This document shows positions 15,802 through 23,311 of a stretch of DNA of 34,459 bases, piece after piece. This DNA is from Candidatus Binatia bacterium (lineage in GTDB: Bacteria > Desulfobacterota > Binatia > UBA1149 > JAJCZL01). The stretch spans positions 116,255-150,713 of the forward strand of contig JANQEO010000039.1 in assembly GCA_028278325.1 (NCBI GenBank), in the 5' to 3' direction. The notes beneath the pieces were generated by a model, which was given only the letters and a program-made list of their open reading frames with translations, was not told the origin of the DNA and did no database searches. Made by a program: the position numbers and the translations under genes. The first letter of the stretch is position 1. Every line of letters begins with the position of its first letter.

Positions 15802-16254
15802 TCAGATTGAGGTGATCGGCGGCGGGGTGTCAGGGGCCTCGGCCGTACTCAGGCGCGTGACCACGGCGAGTTCGTGACCGGCTTCCCACGCCGGAGAGTA
15901 GATCTCGGTCCACAACGGACGAGGGATGGTTCTCTCCGAGGCCGCGCTGGCATCGTAGCTGTGGTTCCTGCAACCGCAGGTGCGGGAGCGCAGCGACGCC
16001 CCCGAGCCGCAGCAGCACTTGGAGCCGGGCTTTTCCGCCCGTGCTTCGACCTTCTTCTTGGAACCGTGGCACGGCATCTCGGGCTTGTCGGCTTTGACTT
16101 CGGCTGCCGATTCGACGGCGGGAGTCGTGTGACAGCGAATCGGGGCGTCCTTGCAGGCTAGTGCTATGGAGGCAGGCGCGACACCGGGCACGGAGATACT
16201 GAGAAGCAGTGCTATGACCGCGCTGAAGCGGCCACGTTTTCTAACCAGGTCCAT
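15802..16254 (-). CDS. Secreted Cys/His/Lys-rich small protein, possibly metal-binding
   Basis: A 150-residue protein with an N-terminal hydrophobic segment (11-33) that looks like a signal peptide. The mature part has eight cysteines (34, 41, 62, 80-82, 93, 95) in PCHGSKKK, KCCCGSG and CGCRNH clusters, then a Pro-rich tail. Such Cys/His clusters in a short exported protein suggest soft-metal binding. Similar small orphan proteins occur in copper operons, but I cannot name a family. It precedes the outer-membrane protein gene in the same direction. The ribosome-binding site is weak and the start could differ. Confidence 0.6.
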   Translation of the reverse strand: MDLVRKRGRFSAVIALLLSISVPGVAPASIALACKDAPIRCHTTPAVESAAEVKADKPEMPCHGSKKKVEARAEKPGSKCCCGSGASLRSRTCGCRNHSYDASAASERTIPRPLWTEIYSPAWEAGHELAVVTRLSTAEAPDTPPPITSI

Positions 16255-16392
16255 GAGGCCGCCCGAGGCATATCAGTTGCGCGCGCTCTTCCCAAATACC
16301 ATGGGTGTCATGGGGTCACGGAAGCGCCTACGTCAGCAGGTCCGACCGCGCAGCTCCTGAGACCCGCACTTGCTGCGCGAGCCCCTGTCGGC

Positions 16393-17208
16393 TCAGCTCT
16401 GTTTGGTGATCGCTTCGGTCACTGCGAGGGCGTCGCTCAGCGCGGCGACATCGTGAGTGCGAATGTAGTCGGCACCGTTGGCCGCGGCATGTATCTCCGC
16501 GGCGAGCGTAGCGGGCCCGCGAGCGGCCACCTCCTTGCCGGTTACCGATCCCAGGAAAGATTTGCGCGACACGGACACCATCAACGGAAGGCCGAGGCTT
16601 CGACGAAGCTTTTGCAGATTGGCCAGCACGTGTAAGGACGGCTCGGGATTGCTGGCCAGAAAAAAGCCCATGCCCGGGTCGATGACCAGTCTGTCGCTTC
16701 CTATGCCGTTTTCGCGAAGCGAGGCGGTGCGTTGTTCGAGGAAGGATACCGCGTTGCGGTAAATCTCGGCGGCTTCGCCGGCTTGGCGTGAAGCCGTATC
16801 GAGTCCGCTTCTCGAGTGCATGACGACCAGACGGCAGGATGCCGACGCCAAGTCGGGATAGATGGTCGAGTCGGGGAACCCCTTGACGTCGTTGAGCATT
16901 GAAACACCACGCCGGAGGCAGTGCAGTTGTGTTTCCTGCAGGCTGCTGTCGATCGCCACGGCTATGCCGCGGGCGATCAAGTCGTCGAGTACGGGGTCGA
17001 GACGTTCTATCTCTTGACGGGCATCCACGGGGCGAGAGTCCGGATGACTCGAGGAGGCTCCCAACTCGACCAGATCGGCACCTGCTTCACTGAGACGGCA
17101 GGCGTGCTCGATGGCCCTTCCGGGGTCGAGGAAAAGCCCACCGTCGCTGAAGGAGTCCTCGGTAATGTTGACGATGCCGACAATCTTCGGCTGCTCTCTG
17201 CTCTTCAC
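16393..17208 (-). CDS. folP: Dihydropteroate synthase of the Sul1/Sul2-like group
   Basis: DHPS joins p-aminobenzoate to hydroxymethyldihydropterin diphosphate in folate synthesis and is the target of sulfonamides. The 271-residue protein has the pterin signature IVGIVNITEDSFSDGG (9-24), DVKGFPD (107-113), VVMHS (128-132), DPGMGFFL (177-184), VSVSRKSFLG (211-220) and ADYIRTHD (246-253). Ordinary FolP has an ESTRPG loop where this protein has SSSHPD (52-57), and DPGFGFGK where it has DPGMGFFL. Both departures, as well as GFPD and LHVLANLQKLRRSLGLPL, match Sul1 and Sul2 as I remember them. It is the last gene of an ATGA-coupled operon. No mobile-element genes are adjacent. Confidence 0.9.
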   Translation of the reverse strand: MKSREQPKIVGIVNITEDSFSDGGLFLDPGRAIEHACRLSEAGADLVELGASSSHPDSRPVDARQEIERLDPVLDDLIARGIAVAIDSSLQETQLHCLRRGVSMLNDVKGFPDSTIYPDLASASCRLVVMHSRSGLDTASRQAGEAAEIYRNAVSFLEQRTASLRENGIGSDRLVIDPGMGFFLASNPEPSLHVLANLQKLRRSLGLPLMVSVSRKSFLGSVTGKEVAARGPATLAAEIHAAANGADYIRTHDVAALSDALAVTEAITKQS

Positions 17209-18200
17209 TGGACTAGCTCCTCGGCCACCAGCCAGTCGGAGACTGTGCGTGCAGTGAACAAATGTCCCTGCTCGCTCAGGTGGACGGCATCCATGAAGAG
17301 ATCGCCGCTATCGCGCTCCAGGAATACCGGCAGGAGGTCGAGTACGGGCACACCGGCGTTGTCTAGAAAGGCCTTCATGGATTCCTGGGGGGCGTTGTGC
17401 TGAGGCGTGCGCAGCTGGAACTTGTAGGGGAACAGAACTACCGCGAGAGGCCGGCCCGTTAGGTAGACGGCGTCGACGAGCCTGCCGAGCTCCTCGTTCT
17501 GAAGGTCTAACGTGTGTGCGACGGCACGGCTGTCGCCGGCCCGGGCCAACTCCATCACCGAGCCGATCTCGCGGCCCACGGGATCGAAGGCACGCGTGTA
17601 GAGATCCTTGCTCATCGCGATCAGGGCGGACTTCTGCGCAAGGCTGCTGGTAAGCGCCATGGCCCGCAGCGCGGTGTCGCTTCCGGTTTCGCGGACGCCG
17701 CTTCGCAGTTCCGTGAGATCGTTGAGCACCACGCCGACAACGACTAGATCCGGATCGAGGCTTTTCCCGAAGCGCTCGTACATGAGTCTTTCTTGACGCG
17801 TCGACCAGCCGGCTACCGCGAAGTTCAATGCCTCCACCGGCCGTTTCAAGGCCCGGCTGAGTTCTGTCTCGAGCTTGCTGACATAGGTTGCGTGTTCGCC
17901 GACGTCGTAGCCGAAGGTGACGGAGTCGCCCAAGCACAAAACCCTGAGTTTCGAATCTTTAGGCCCTATCTCCGGCCCGCGCACGCCGAAGGCGTTGACC
18001 CTTACCTCATCGCCGCTTCCCGCCATGTGCCACACCGATCCGGGCTTCATGCGGAAGAGTTCACCTCCGGCCCAGGAGAAGGTCGGGGTCACGGGTCTTT
18101 CGGGGCTGTAACCCAGGAGGCGTGCAGCGCCCTCGAAAACCAGCAAGGTCAGTGCCGCAGCGCCGGCGGCCAAAGCGAGTCTCGACAGTAGACGCTTCAA
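17205..18200 (-). CDS. SGNH/GDSL hydrolase-like membrane-anchored protein
   Basis: A 331-residue protein with an N-terminal hydrophobic anchor or signal (about 5-25). SGNH features follow: block I LCLGDSVTFG with nucleophile Ser93, an Asn in VLNDLTEL, and the C-terminal DAVHLSEQGH supplying catalytic Asp and His. The catalytic domain should face the periplasm and hydrolyse or transfer an ester or acetyl group; the substrate is unknown. Its ATG overlaps the amidohydrolase stop, and its stop overlaps the DHPS start (both ATGA), so all three are translationally coupled. Confidence 0.82.
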   Translation of the reverse strand: MKRLLSRLALAAGAAALTLLVFEGAARLLGYSPERPVTPTFSWAGGELFRMKPGSVWHMAGSGDEVRVNAFGVRGPEIGPKDSKLRVLCLGDSVTFGYDVGEHATYVSKLETELSRALKRPVEALNFAVAGWSTRQERLMYERFGKSLDPDLVVVGVVLNDLTELRSGVRETGSDTALRAMALTSSLAQKSALIAMSKDLYTRAFDPVGREIGSVMELARAGDSRAVAHTLDLQNEELGRLVDAVYLTGRPLAVVLFPYKFQLRTPQHNAPQESMKAFLDNAGVPVLDLLPVFLERDSGDLFMDAVHLSEQGHLFTARTVSDWLVAEELVQ

Positions 18201-19669
18201 TTACTGCGCTTTACCGTGCGCGCCAGTAGCAACTTGGCGGCGGTCACCGACACGGTGTCGAATATCCGGCCGGAGAAATGCTTTTGGTGTTCGGCGACGG
18301 CCGCATCGAGGTCGGCTTTCTTGTAGAGGTTCCCACTCGCAACGACGGCTTCCAGAGACTCGAGAGCGCTGAGGTCGCCGCTGGGGTCGCGGCCGAACAC
18401 CAGGAAGTCGGCGGGCGCCCCGACCTGCAACGTCCCGAGTTTGTCGACACCGAGAGCCTTGCCCGCATCTCGGGTCGCGATGGCCCACACCTTCTGTACG
18501 GGAATGCTGGCCTCCGTGAAGAGGCGCATCTCCTGGTGCACGCTCACGCCGGGCACGACGAAAGGCTGTTGTACATCGGTGCCGATCTGTAGCTCCGCTC
18601 CCGCCACATAGAGACGGCGCGTAAGCTCGATCTTCTTCGCGAACGCCTTGCGTATTCTCTTCAATTCTTCCGGACCGATGTTCCTGTAGTAGGCAAGTCC
18701 GTGTTCGGGGTGCCATACCACGTCGCGGTAGAGCCTCGGCATCAGTGCGACCGCAGCGTCGGAGCGGGTCTTGCGGAAGTTCTTGTAGAGGAGCAGGCGT
18801 TGGGTGGAGATCAGGGTGGGTGTGTTGACGATTCTGTGCCTCAGGGCCGCGTCGACGATTACGTCCATGCGCGCCTGGTCCACCGCCTGCCAGTCGATTG
18901 CTCGGTTGAGCACGTGGTCTCGCTCGAGGCTCTCCGGAGGCGGGACGCCGAAATAGTGCTGCACGTTGGGCACCAGGCCTATCTCGAATGGAAGGTCTGT
19001 CGGGAGGTGGCCGATTATCGGCATGTCGTGGCGAGCTGCCGCGTCCTTGAGCGCAGCCAGGGTTTGGATGGTCAGGCCGTCGTAGGACTTTATGCAGTCG
19101 AAGCCGTCCTGCTTGAGTTTGACCACGACGTCCTCGGCGTCGGCGGGGTCGTCGAGTAGGATGGTATTGGCCCAGCGGGCTTCGCCGCCGGCAACGAAGG
19201 GGCCGCAGGCGAAGATGCGCGGACCCGGGAACTCTCCGCCCTCTATTCCTTCACGCATGCCCGCGACCGCGGTTCCGTCCGGGTCGCCCGCGTCGCGCAC
19301 GCTCGTTACGCCGTGGGCCAGATAGAGAAGGGCGAAGTACTGGGCCAATTCGAGAGCGTTGTCCGTGGGCAGATGAGTGTGGAGGTCTATCAGCCCGGGC
19401 AGAACGTACTTGCCCTGGTATTCGACCAACTCTTCCAGCTCTTGTTGGCCGCCGGATGCCGCAGCGCCGAAGGCGGATATCACGCCATCGGTCACGGACA
19501 TCGTCATGTCGGTCCGGCGCGAGCTTCCGGGGTTGATGACCGTCAGGCCGGAGAGAGTAAAGGAGCTGGAGTCGGGCGTCGGCGGAGCCGGCGGCTGCAA
19601 CGCGGTGCGGACTATCAACACGCCCGCGACGACGAGGATGGCGAGGAGAGCCAGGATAGGTCTCAGCAT
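18197..19669 (-). CDS. Membrane-anchored amidohydrolase
   Basis: A 490-residue protein starting at ATG 19669 (AGGAG upstream), with an N-terminal hydrophobic helix (3-23) before the catalytic part. It shows an amidohydrolase-superfamily metal site: LPGLIDLHTHLPTD (His97, His99), a probable carboxylated lysine in FDCIKSYDGL, IIGHLP, and an Asp in LQIGTDVQ. The closing 'LGTLQVGAPADFLVFGRDP' is the usual strand returning to the small beta-sandwich domain. It is likely an imidazolonepropionase-like or prolidase-like hydrolase, exported and tethered; the substrate is not readable. It is the first gene of the operon with the SGNH hydrolase and DHPS. Confidence 0.87.
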   Translation of the reverse strand: MLRPILALLAILVVAGVLIVRTALQPPAPPTPDSSSFTLSGLTVINPGSSRRTDMTMSVTDGVISAFGAAASGGQQELEELVEYQGKYVLPGLIDLHTHLPTDNALELAQYFALLYLAHGVTSVRDAGDPDGTAVAGMREGIEGGEFPGPRIFACGPFVAGGEARWANTILLDDPADAEDVVVKLKQDGFDCIKSYDGLTIQTLAALKDAAARHDMPIIGHLPTDLPFEIGLVPNVQHYFGVPPPESLERDHVLNRAIDWQAVDQARMDVIVDAALRHRIVNTPTLISTQRLLLYKNFRKTRSDAAVALMPRLYRDVVWHPEHGLAYYRNIGPEELKRIRKAFAKKIELTRRLYVAGAELQIGTDVQQPFVVPGVSVHQEMRLFTEASIPVQKVWAIATRDAGKALGVDKLGTLQVGAPADFLVFGRDPSGDLSALESLEAVVASGNLYKKADLDAAVAEHQKHFSGRIFDTVSVTAAKLLLARTVKRSN

Positions 19670-19816
19670 GGATCCCGATCGCTCCTGTGCGCCGGCTGGG
19701 TCCAAAAGGGCCGGGGCTTCGAGCCCGCAAAGCTCATATTCTCTTAGTACTTAGCGAATGGGCCAAAGCCAATCGGTCGGCCGCTGGGGCCGCAGCCTTG
19801 CCGGAAGGTGGCCGGC

Positions 19817-20320
19817 TCAGTCTTCGAGGGTGGAGGGGTCGCCGATCTCGTCGACCTTCTGCTGCAAGGCCAGTCGACTGATCAATTCCATCGGCAGGCT
19901 CGTGAACAAGGAGATGCGTCGCTCTATCTGTCCGTAGATTTCCGCGAAGTGGAGCCGGGTTGCCGTTTCCGATCCCTCGTAAGCGGCCGGGTCGGAGAAT
20001 CCCCAGTGCGCGCTCATCGGTTGGCCGGGCCACAAAGGGCACTGCTCCCCTGCGGCGTGGTCGCAGACGGTGAACACGAAGTCCATGACCGGAGCGTCGG
20101 GTCCGGCGAACTCGTCCCAGCTTTTCGAGCGAAGATGTTCAGTGGGGTGCTTGAGCTGCTTCAGCAGAGCCAAGGCCTGAGGGTTCACTTTGCCGGTGGG
20201 ATGACTGCCCGCGCTGAACGCCTTGAACGTGGGTGCGCCTACACGCTCTAGTATGGCCTCCGCCATGATGCTGCGCGCCGAGTTGCCGGTGCAAAGAAAC
20301 AATACGTTGTAAGTCTTCAT
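19817..20320 (-). CDS. arsC: Arsenate reductase ArsC / low-molecular-weight phosphatase family
   Basis: Start at ATG 20320 (167 residues); a longer reading from 20434 adds an atypical 38 residues. The P-loop LFLCTGNSARSIMAE has the nucleophile Cys10 and Arg16. FTVCDHAAGEQCPLWPGQPMSAHWGFSDP is the ArsC signature, with Cys86 and Cys94 placed like the relay pair of thioredoxin-coupled ArsC. Residue 15 is Ala, whereas the pI258 enzyme has Cys, so the details of the redox relay may differ. It would reduce arsenate to arsenite in the cytoplasm. It is divergent from pstSCAB, a natural setting because phosphate uptake systems also import arsenate. No arsenite exporter is in the window. Confidence 0.85.
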   Translation of the reverse strand: MKTYNVLFLCTGNSARSIMAEAILERVGAPTFKAFSAGSHPTGKVNPQALALLKQLKHPTEHLRSKSWDEFAGPDAPVMDFVFTVCDHAAGEQCPLWPGQPMSAHWGFSDPAAYEGSETATRLHFAEIYGQIERRISLFTSLPMELISRLALQQKVDEIGDPSTLED

Positions 20321-20758
20321 AGACGTCTCGCTGTTGAGCCTTCCGCCGGCCTTCCCGAATACGGCGTCGGGCGTGGCCGGGGCTGCAAGAAGCCCCCTGC
20401 CCGGGCGTTCCCGCATACCTGGGCGAGATGTCATGCCAGGGTTCGGGTCTTGTTAGGGCCCATTGAAGGTTCCGCGGTCGATTTCCGCACTATCCCCGTC
20501 GCAAAGTCATTGTATGTCAGGGGGTTAGCGCGATGATTGCGAAGCAGGGGCGGTCAGGAGGGCGGGGGAATTAACGTGGATTTAACACTCTATCGAACAG
20601 AACTCTCATATAAGGAGACTTATTTTCATCCCGGGTGAGTGACGCGCTGTGCGATAGGGGCGAGGTTTCAGACGCCAGGCCGCTCGCTTCAGACCTGACT
20701 AAGAACTCAGACACAGGTGAATGAATACAAGGAATTCGTTCATACGGGGAGGAGAATC
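20321..20758. promoter_or_regulatory. 438-bp divergent arsC/pstS intergenic region
   Basis: No convincing gene was found here. The stretch includes TCAGAC three times in direct orientation (20668, 20689, 20707; spacings 21 and 18 bp) close to pstS, an AT-richer segment with TTAACA (20582) and TATAAG (20609) whose 21-bp gap is too long for a normal promoter, and an imperfect GTCA pair at 20506 and 20516. PhoB regulation is expected for such an operon, but no full Pho box was found. Confidence 0.4.
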
Positions 20759-21778
20759 GTGAGACTCAACGCAACTATCGCTGCTGTCGCACTGGTGACC
20801 GCAGGCTTGGTCGGCCCGGCTGAGGCCGGCCGCGAACAGATTCGCATCGTCGGATCTTCGACCGTTTTCCCGTTCTCGACGGCGGTAGCCGAACAGTTCG
20901 GTAAGACCAGCAAGTTCAAGACTCCGGTCGTGGAGTCGACCGGATCGGGTGGAGGCATGAAACTGTTTTGTGCCGGCGTCGGCCTCCAGCACCCCGACAT
21001 CACCAACTCCTCCCGCAGGATCAAGAGCTCCGAGTTCGATTCCTGTACTCAGAACGGCATCAGCATCACCGAGGTGAAGATCGGGTTCGACGGCATCGTG
21101 TTGGCCAACGCCAAGTCCGCGCCCCGTTTCAGCCTCACCAAGGAGCAGGTCTTCCGCGCTCTGGCGGCCAAAGTGCCTGTCGACGGCAAGCTCGTCGAAA
21201 ACCCCTACATGAAATGGAGCGACATCGATCCGTCGTTGCCTGAGACGAAGATCGAGGTGCTCGGGCCTCCTCCCACTTCCGGCACGCGCGATGCGTTCGT
21301 CGAACTGGCCATGGAGGGCGGCTGCAAGGCCATCGAAGGAGCGGCTGAGCTCGGACTCGAGAAGAAAGCTTGCCACCCCATCCGTGAGGACGGAGCTTTC
21401 GTAGAGGCCGGCGAGAACGACAACCTGATCGTTCAGAAGCTCGAGGCCAACCCGAATGCTTTGGGTATCTTCGGCTTCAGTTTCCTCGACCAGAACGGAG
21501 ACAAGCTCCAGGGGTCGTTGGTGAACGGCGTCGAGCCGACCTTCGAGAACATCGCCGCCGGTGACTACGGGATCTCGCGCTCGCTGTACTTCTACGTCAA
21601 GAAGGAGCACATCGGGACCGTTCCCGGGATCAAAGAGTTCGTAAAGGAGTTTACGAGTGACCGTGCATACGGGCCTGAAGGTTACCTCGTGGACAAGGGC
21701 TTGATCCCGCTGCCCGATAACACGCGTCGCTCCATGAGCGATCAGGCCCGTACGATGGCGCTCTTGTCCGGTCTGTAA
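20759..21778 (+). CDS. pstS: Phosphate ABC transporter substrate-binding protein
   Basis: PstS captures phosphate in the periplasm for the PstCAB transporter. The GTG at 20759 is chosen over the GTG at 20717 because GGAGGAG lies just upstream and it gives a clean signal peptide (residues 1-23, ending AEA). The mature protein begins GREQIRIVGSSTVFPFSTAVAE. VVESTGSGGGMKLFC and GPPPTSGTRDAFVELA carry the Ser, Gly and Arg/Asp phosphate-contact loops. The 339-residue length and these motifs match the proteobacterial long-type PstS. A hairpin after the stop separates it from pstC, consistent with higher expression of the binding protein. Confidence 0.94.
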   Translation: MRLNATIAAVALVTAGLVGPAEAGREQIRIVGSSTVFPFSTAVAEQFGKTSKFKTPVVESTGSGGGMKLFCAGVGLQHPDITNSSRRIKSSEFDSCTQNGISITEVKIGFDGIVLANAKSAPRFSLTKEQVFRALAAKVPVDGKLVENPYMKWSDIDPSLPETKIEVLGPPPTSGTRDAFVELAMEGGCKAIEGAAELGLEKKACHPIREDGAFVEAGENDNLIVQKLEANPNALGIFGFSFLDQNGDKLQGSLVNGVEPTFENIAAGDYGISRSLYFYVKKEHIGTVPGIKEFVKEFTSDRAYGPEGYLVDKGLIPLPDNTRRSMSDQARTMALLSGL

Positions 21779-21817
21779 GAGGACCTATTCCAGTCCAGCC
21801 ATCGGTGCAGGCGACGA

Positions 21818-21855
21818 GGCGCGGAGGGACGGACCCACAGCCGGCCCTCCGCGCC
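21818..21855 (+). terminator. Strong hairpin between pstS and pstC
   Basis: GGCGCGGAGGG and CCCTCCGCGCC pair perfectly over 11 bp around a 16-base loop, 40 bases after the pstS stop. There is no T-run, so it is more likely a partial terminator or a 3'-end stabiliser of pstS mRNA than a full terminator, since pstCAB continue in the same direction. Confidence 0.55.
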
Positions 21856-21895
21856 CTTACTGTGGGGTCGTGAGCATACGGAAATCATACTCATA

Positions 21896-21914
21896 CGGCC
21901 GCTCCGAGCGGCCG
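21896..21914 (+). repeat. Second hairpin just before pstC
   Basis: CGGCCGCT and AGCGGCCG flank CCG, ending 14 bases before the pstC GTG. It could be an mRNA structure that limits pstC initiation or part of a processing site. Confidence 0.45.
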
Positions 21915-21928
21915 AAGGCGTTTAGGCC

Positions 21929-23311
21929 GTGAGCACGAGCGTCATACTGGCGGCGCTGCTGATGATGTCGGCGTTCGCCTACTACGTCGGGCACCGTCGC
22001 GCCTACGAGATCGCCGGCGGGAGTCCCCGCCACCTTCACTCGTTGCCTGCTTACCATGGGCTCTATGTTGCCGTTTGGTGCGGGCTGCCGAGTATCCTCA
22101 TCGTTTTGTTGTGGTCGAGCCTGGCCCCCTGGATCACCGACCAGGTGTTGATTGCCAATCTTCCGGCCGATGCGGCTTCCCTCGATGTCGGCAAGCGGGC
22201 CCTACTGCTGTCCGATCTGAAGCGCTATGCCGCAGGGGAGATCGTCGGGCGTGAGATCACGCCCGGGTTGCAGGCTGCGGCGGAAAGCTATGCCCGCGCC
22301 CGGGCCGTAAGCGGGTTCGCGATGGCCTCGGTTGCAGGACTCGCCGCCATCGGCGGCCTGGCCTTGAGCAGGCGCTTGGTCGGCCTAGGTCTGCGCGCAC
22401 GAAACAAAGTCGAGTCCGTACTCAAGGTCGTGATGATGGCCGCCTCGACAATCGCGATCCTGACCACCATCGGCATCTTCATGTCGCTGATTTTCGAGAC
22501 GGTTCGCTTCTTCGACAAGGTTCCTTTCTTCGACTTCCTGTTGGGTCTGAAGTGGAGCCCGCAGACGGCGTTGCGCGCCGACCAGGTCGCCGCCACGGGT
22601 GCGTTCGGAGCCATCCCGCTGTTCGTCGGGACCTTCCTGATTACTTTTCTCGCGATGTGCGTGGCCGTGCCGGTAGGACTCTTTTCCGCCATCTACATGT
22701 CCGAGTACGCCTCGTCGCACGTTCGTAGTGTGGTCAAGCCGGTGCTGGAGATTCTCGCCGGCGTCCCTACCGTCGTGTTCGGCTTCTTCGCCGCACTCAC
22801 CGTTGCGCCCCTTTTCCGCACCATGGGCGAGAGCATGGGCCTGGACGTTGCTTCGGAATCGGCACTTGCGGCCGGTGTGGTTATGGGAGTGATGATCATT
22901 CCCTTCGTGTCCTCCCTGTCCGACGACGTCATGACGGCGGTTCCCCAGGCGCTTCGCGACGGAGCCTATGCGCTCGGCGCGACCAAGTCCGAAACCATCA
23001 GACAGGTCGTGCTGCCGGCAGCCCTGCCGGGGATAGTGGGGTCGATACTGCTGGCCATATCCCGTGCCATCGGCGAGACGATGATCGTGGTCATGGCCGC
23101 GGGTCTGGCCGCGAATCTCACGTTGAATCCGTTGGAGGCGGTTACGACGGTCACCGTGCAGATCGTCACGCTACTTGTCGGCGACCAGGAATTCGACAGC
23201 GCCAAGACTCTAGCCGCTTTCGCCCTCGGCCTGACTCTTTTCTTGATTACTCTGGGTCTCAACGTCATCGCGTTGCGCGTGGTGAGAAGGTACCGGGAGC
23301 GTTATGACTGA
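21929..23311 (+). CDS. pstC: Phosphate ABC transporter permease, long form
   Basis: PstC forms the membrane channel with PstA. The 460-residue product is longer than the classical form of about 320 residues: an extra N-terminal membrane domain (about 1-230) precedes the conserved permease core. The core has VLEILAGVPTVVFGFFAAL, then the coupling (EAA) loop ALRDGAYALGATKSETIRQVVLPAALPGI, which contacts PstB. This long type is usual in alpha- and some other proteobacteria. Translation starts at GTG 21929 with only a weak AAGG upstream. It overlaps pstA by eight bases. Confidence 0.93.
   Translation: MSTSVILAALLMMSAFAYYVGHRRAYEIAGGSPRHLHSLPAYHGLYVAVWCGLPSILIVLLWSSLAPWITDQVLIANLPADAASLDVGKRALLLSDLKRYAAGEIVGREITPGLQAAAESYARARAVSGFAMASVAGLAAIGGLALSRRLVGLGLRARNKVESVLKVVMMAASTIAILTTIGIFMSLIFETVRFFDKVPFFDFLLGLKWSPQTALRADQVAATGAFGAIPLFVGTFLITFLAMCVAVPVGLFSAIYMSEYASSHVRSVVKPVLEILAGVPTVVFGFFAALTVAPLFRTMGESMGLDVASESALAAGVVMGVMIIPFVSSLSDDVMTAVPQALRDGAYALGATKSETIRQVVLPAALPGIVGSILLAISRAIGETMIVVMAAGLAANLTLNPLEAVTTVTVQIVTLLVGDQEFDSAKTLAAFALGLTLFLITLGLNVIALRVVRRYRERYD

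Noticed and set aside
19714..19726. GGGCTTCGAGCCC, resembling a tRNA T-arm
   Set aside because: It folds as a simple stem with a three-base TCG loop and no acceptor, D-arm or anticodon arm could be found around it.
20506..20520. GTCAT-TGTAT-GTCAG as a Pho box
   Set aside because: The repeat period is 10 bp rather than 11 and the flanking consensus is missing; it is also more than 230 bp from pstS.
20635..20724. Short 29-codon frame upstream of pstS containing the TCAGAC repeats
   Set aside because: The AAGGAG is about 18 bases from its GTG, too far, and the product has no recognisable features.
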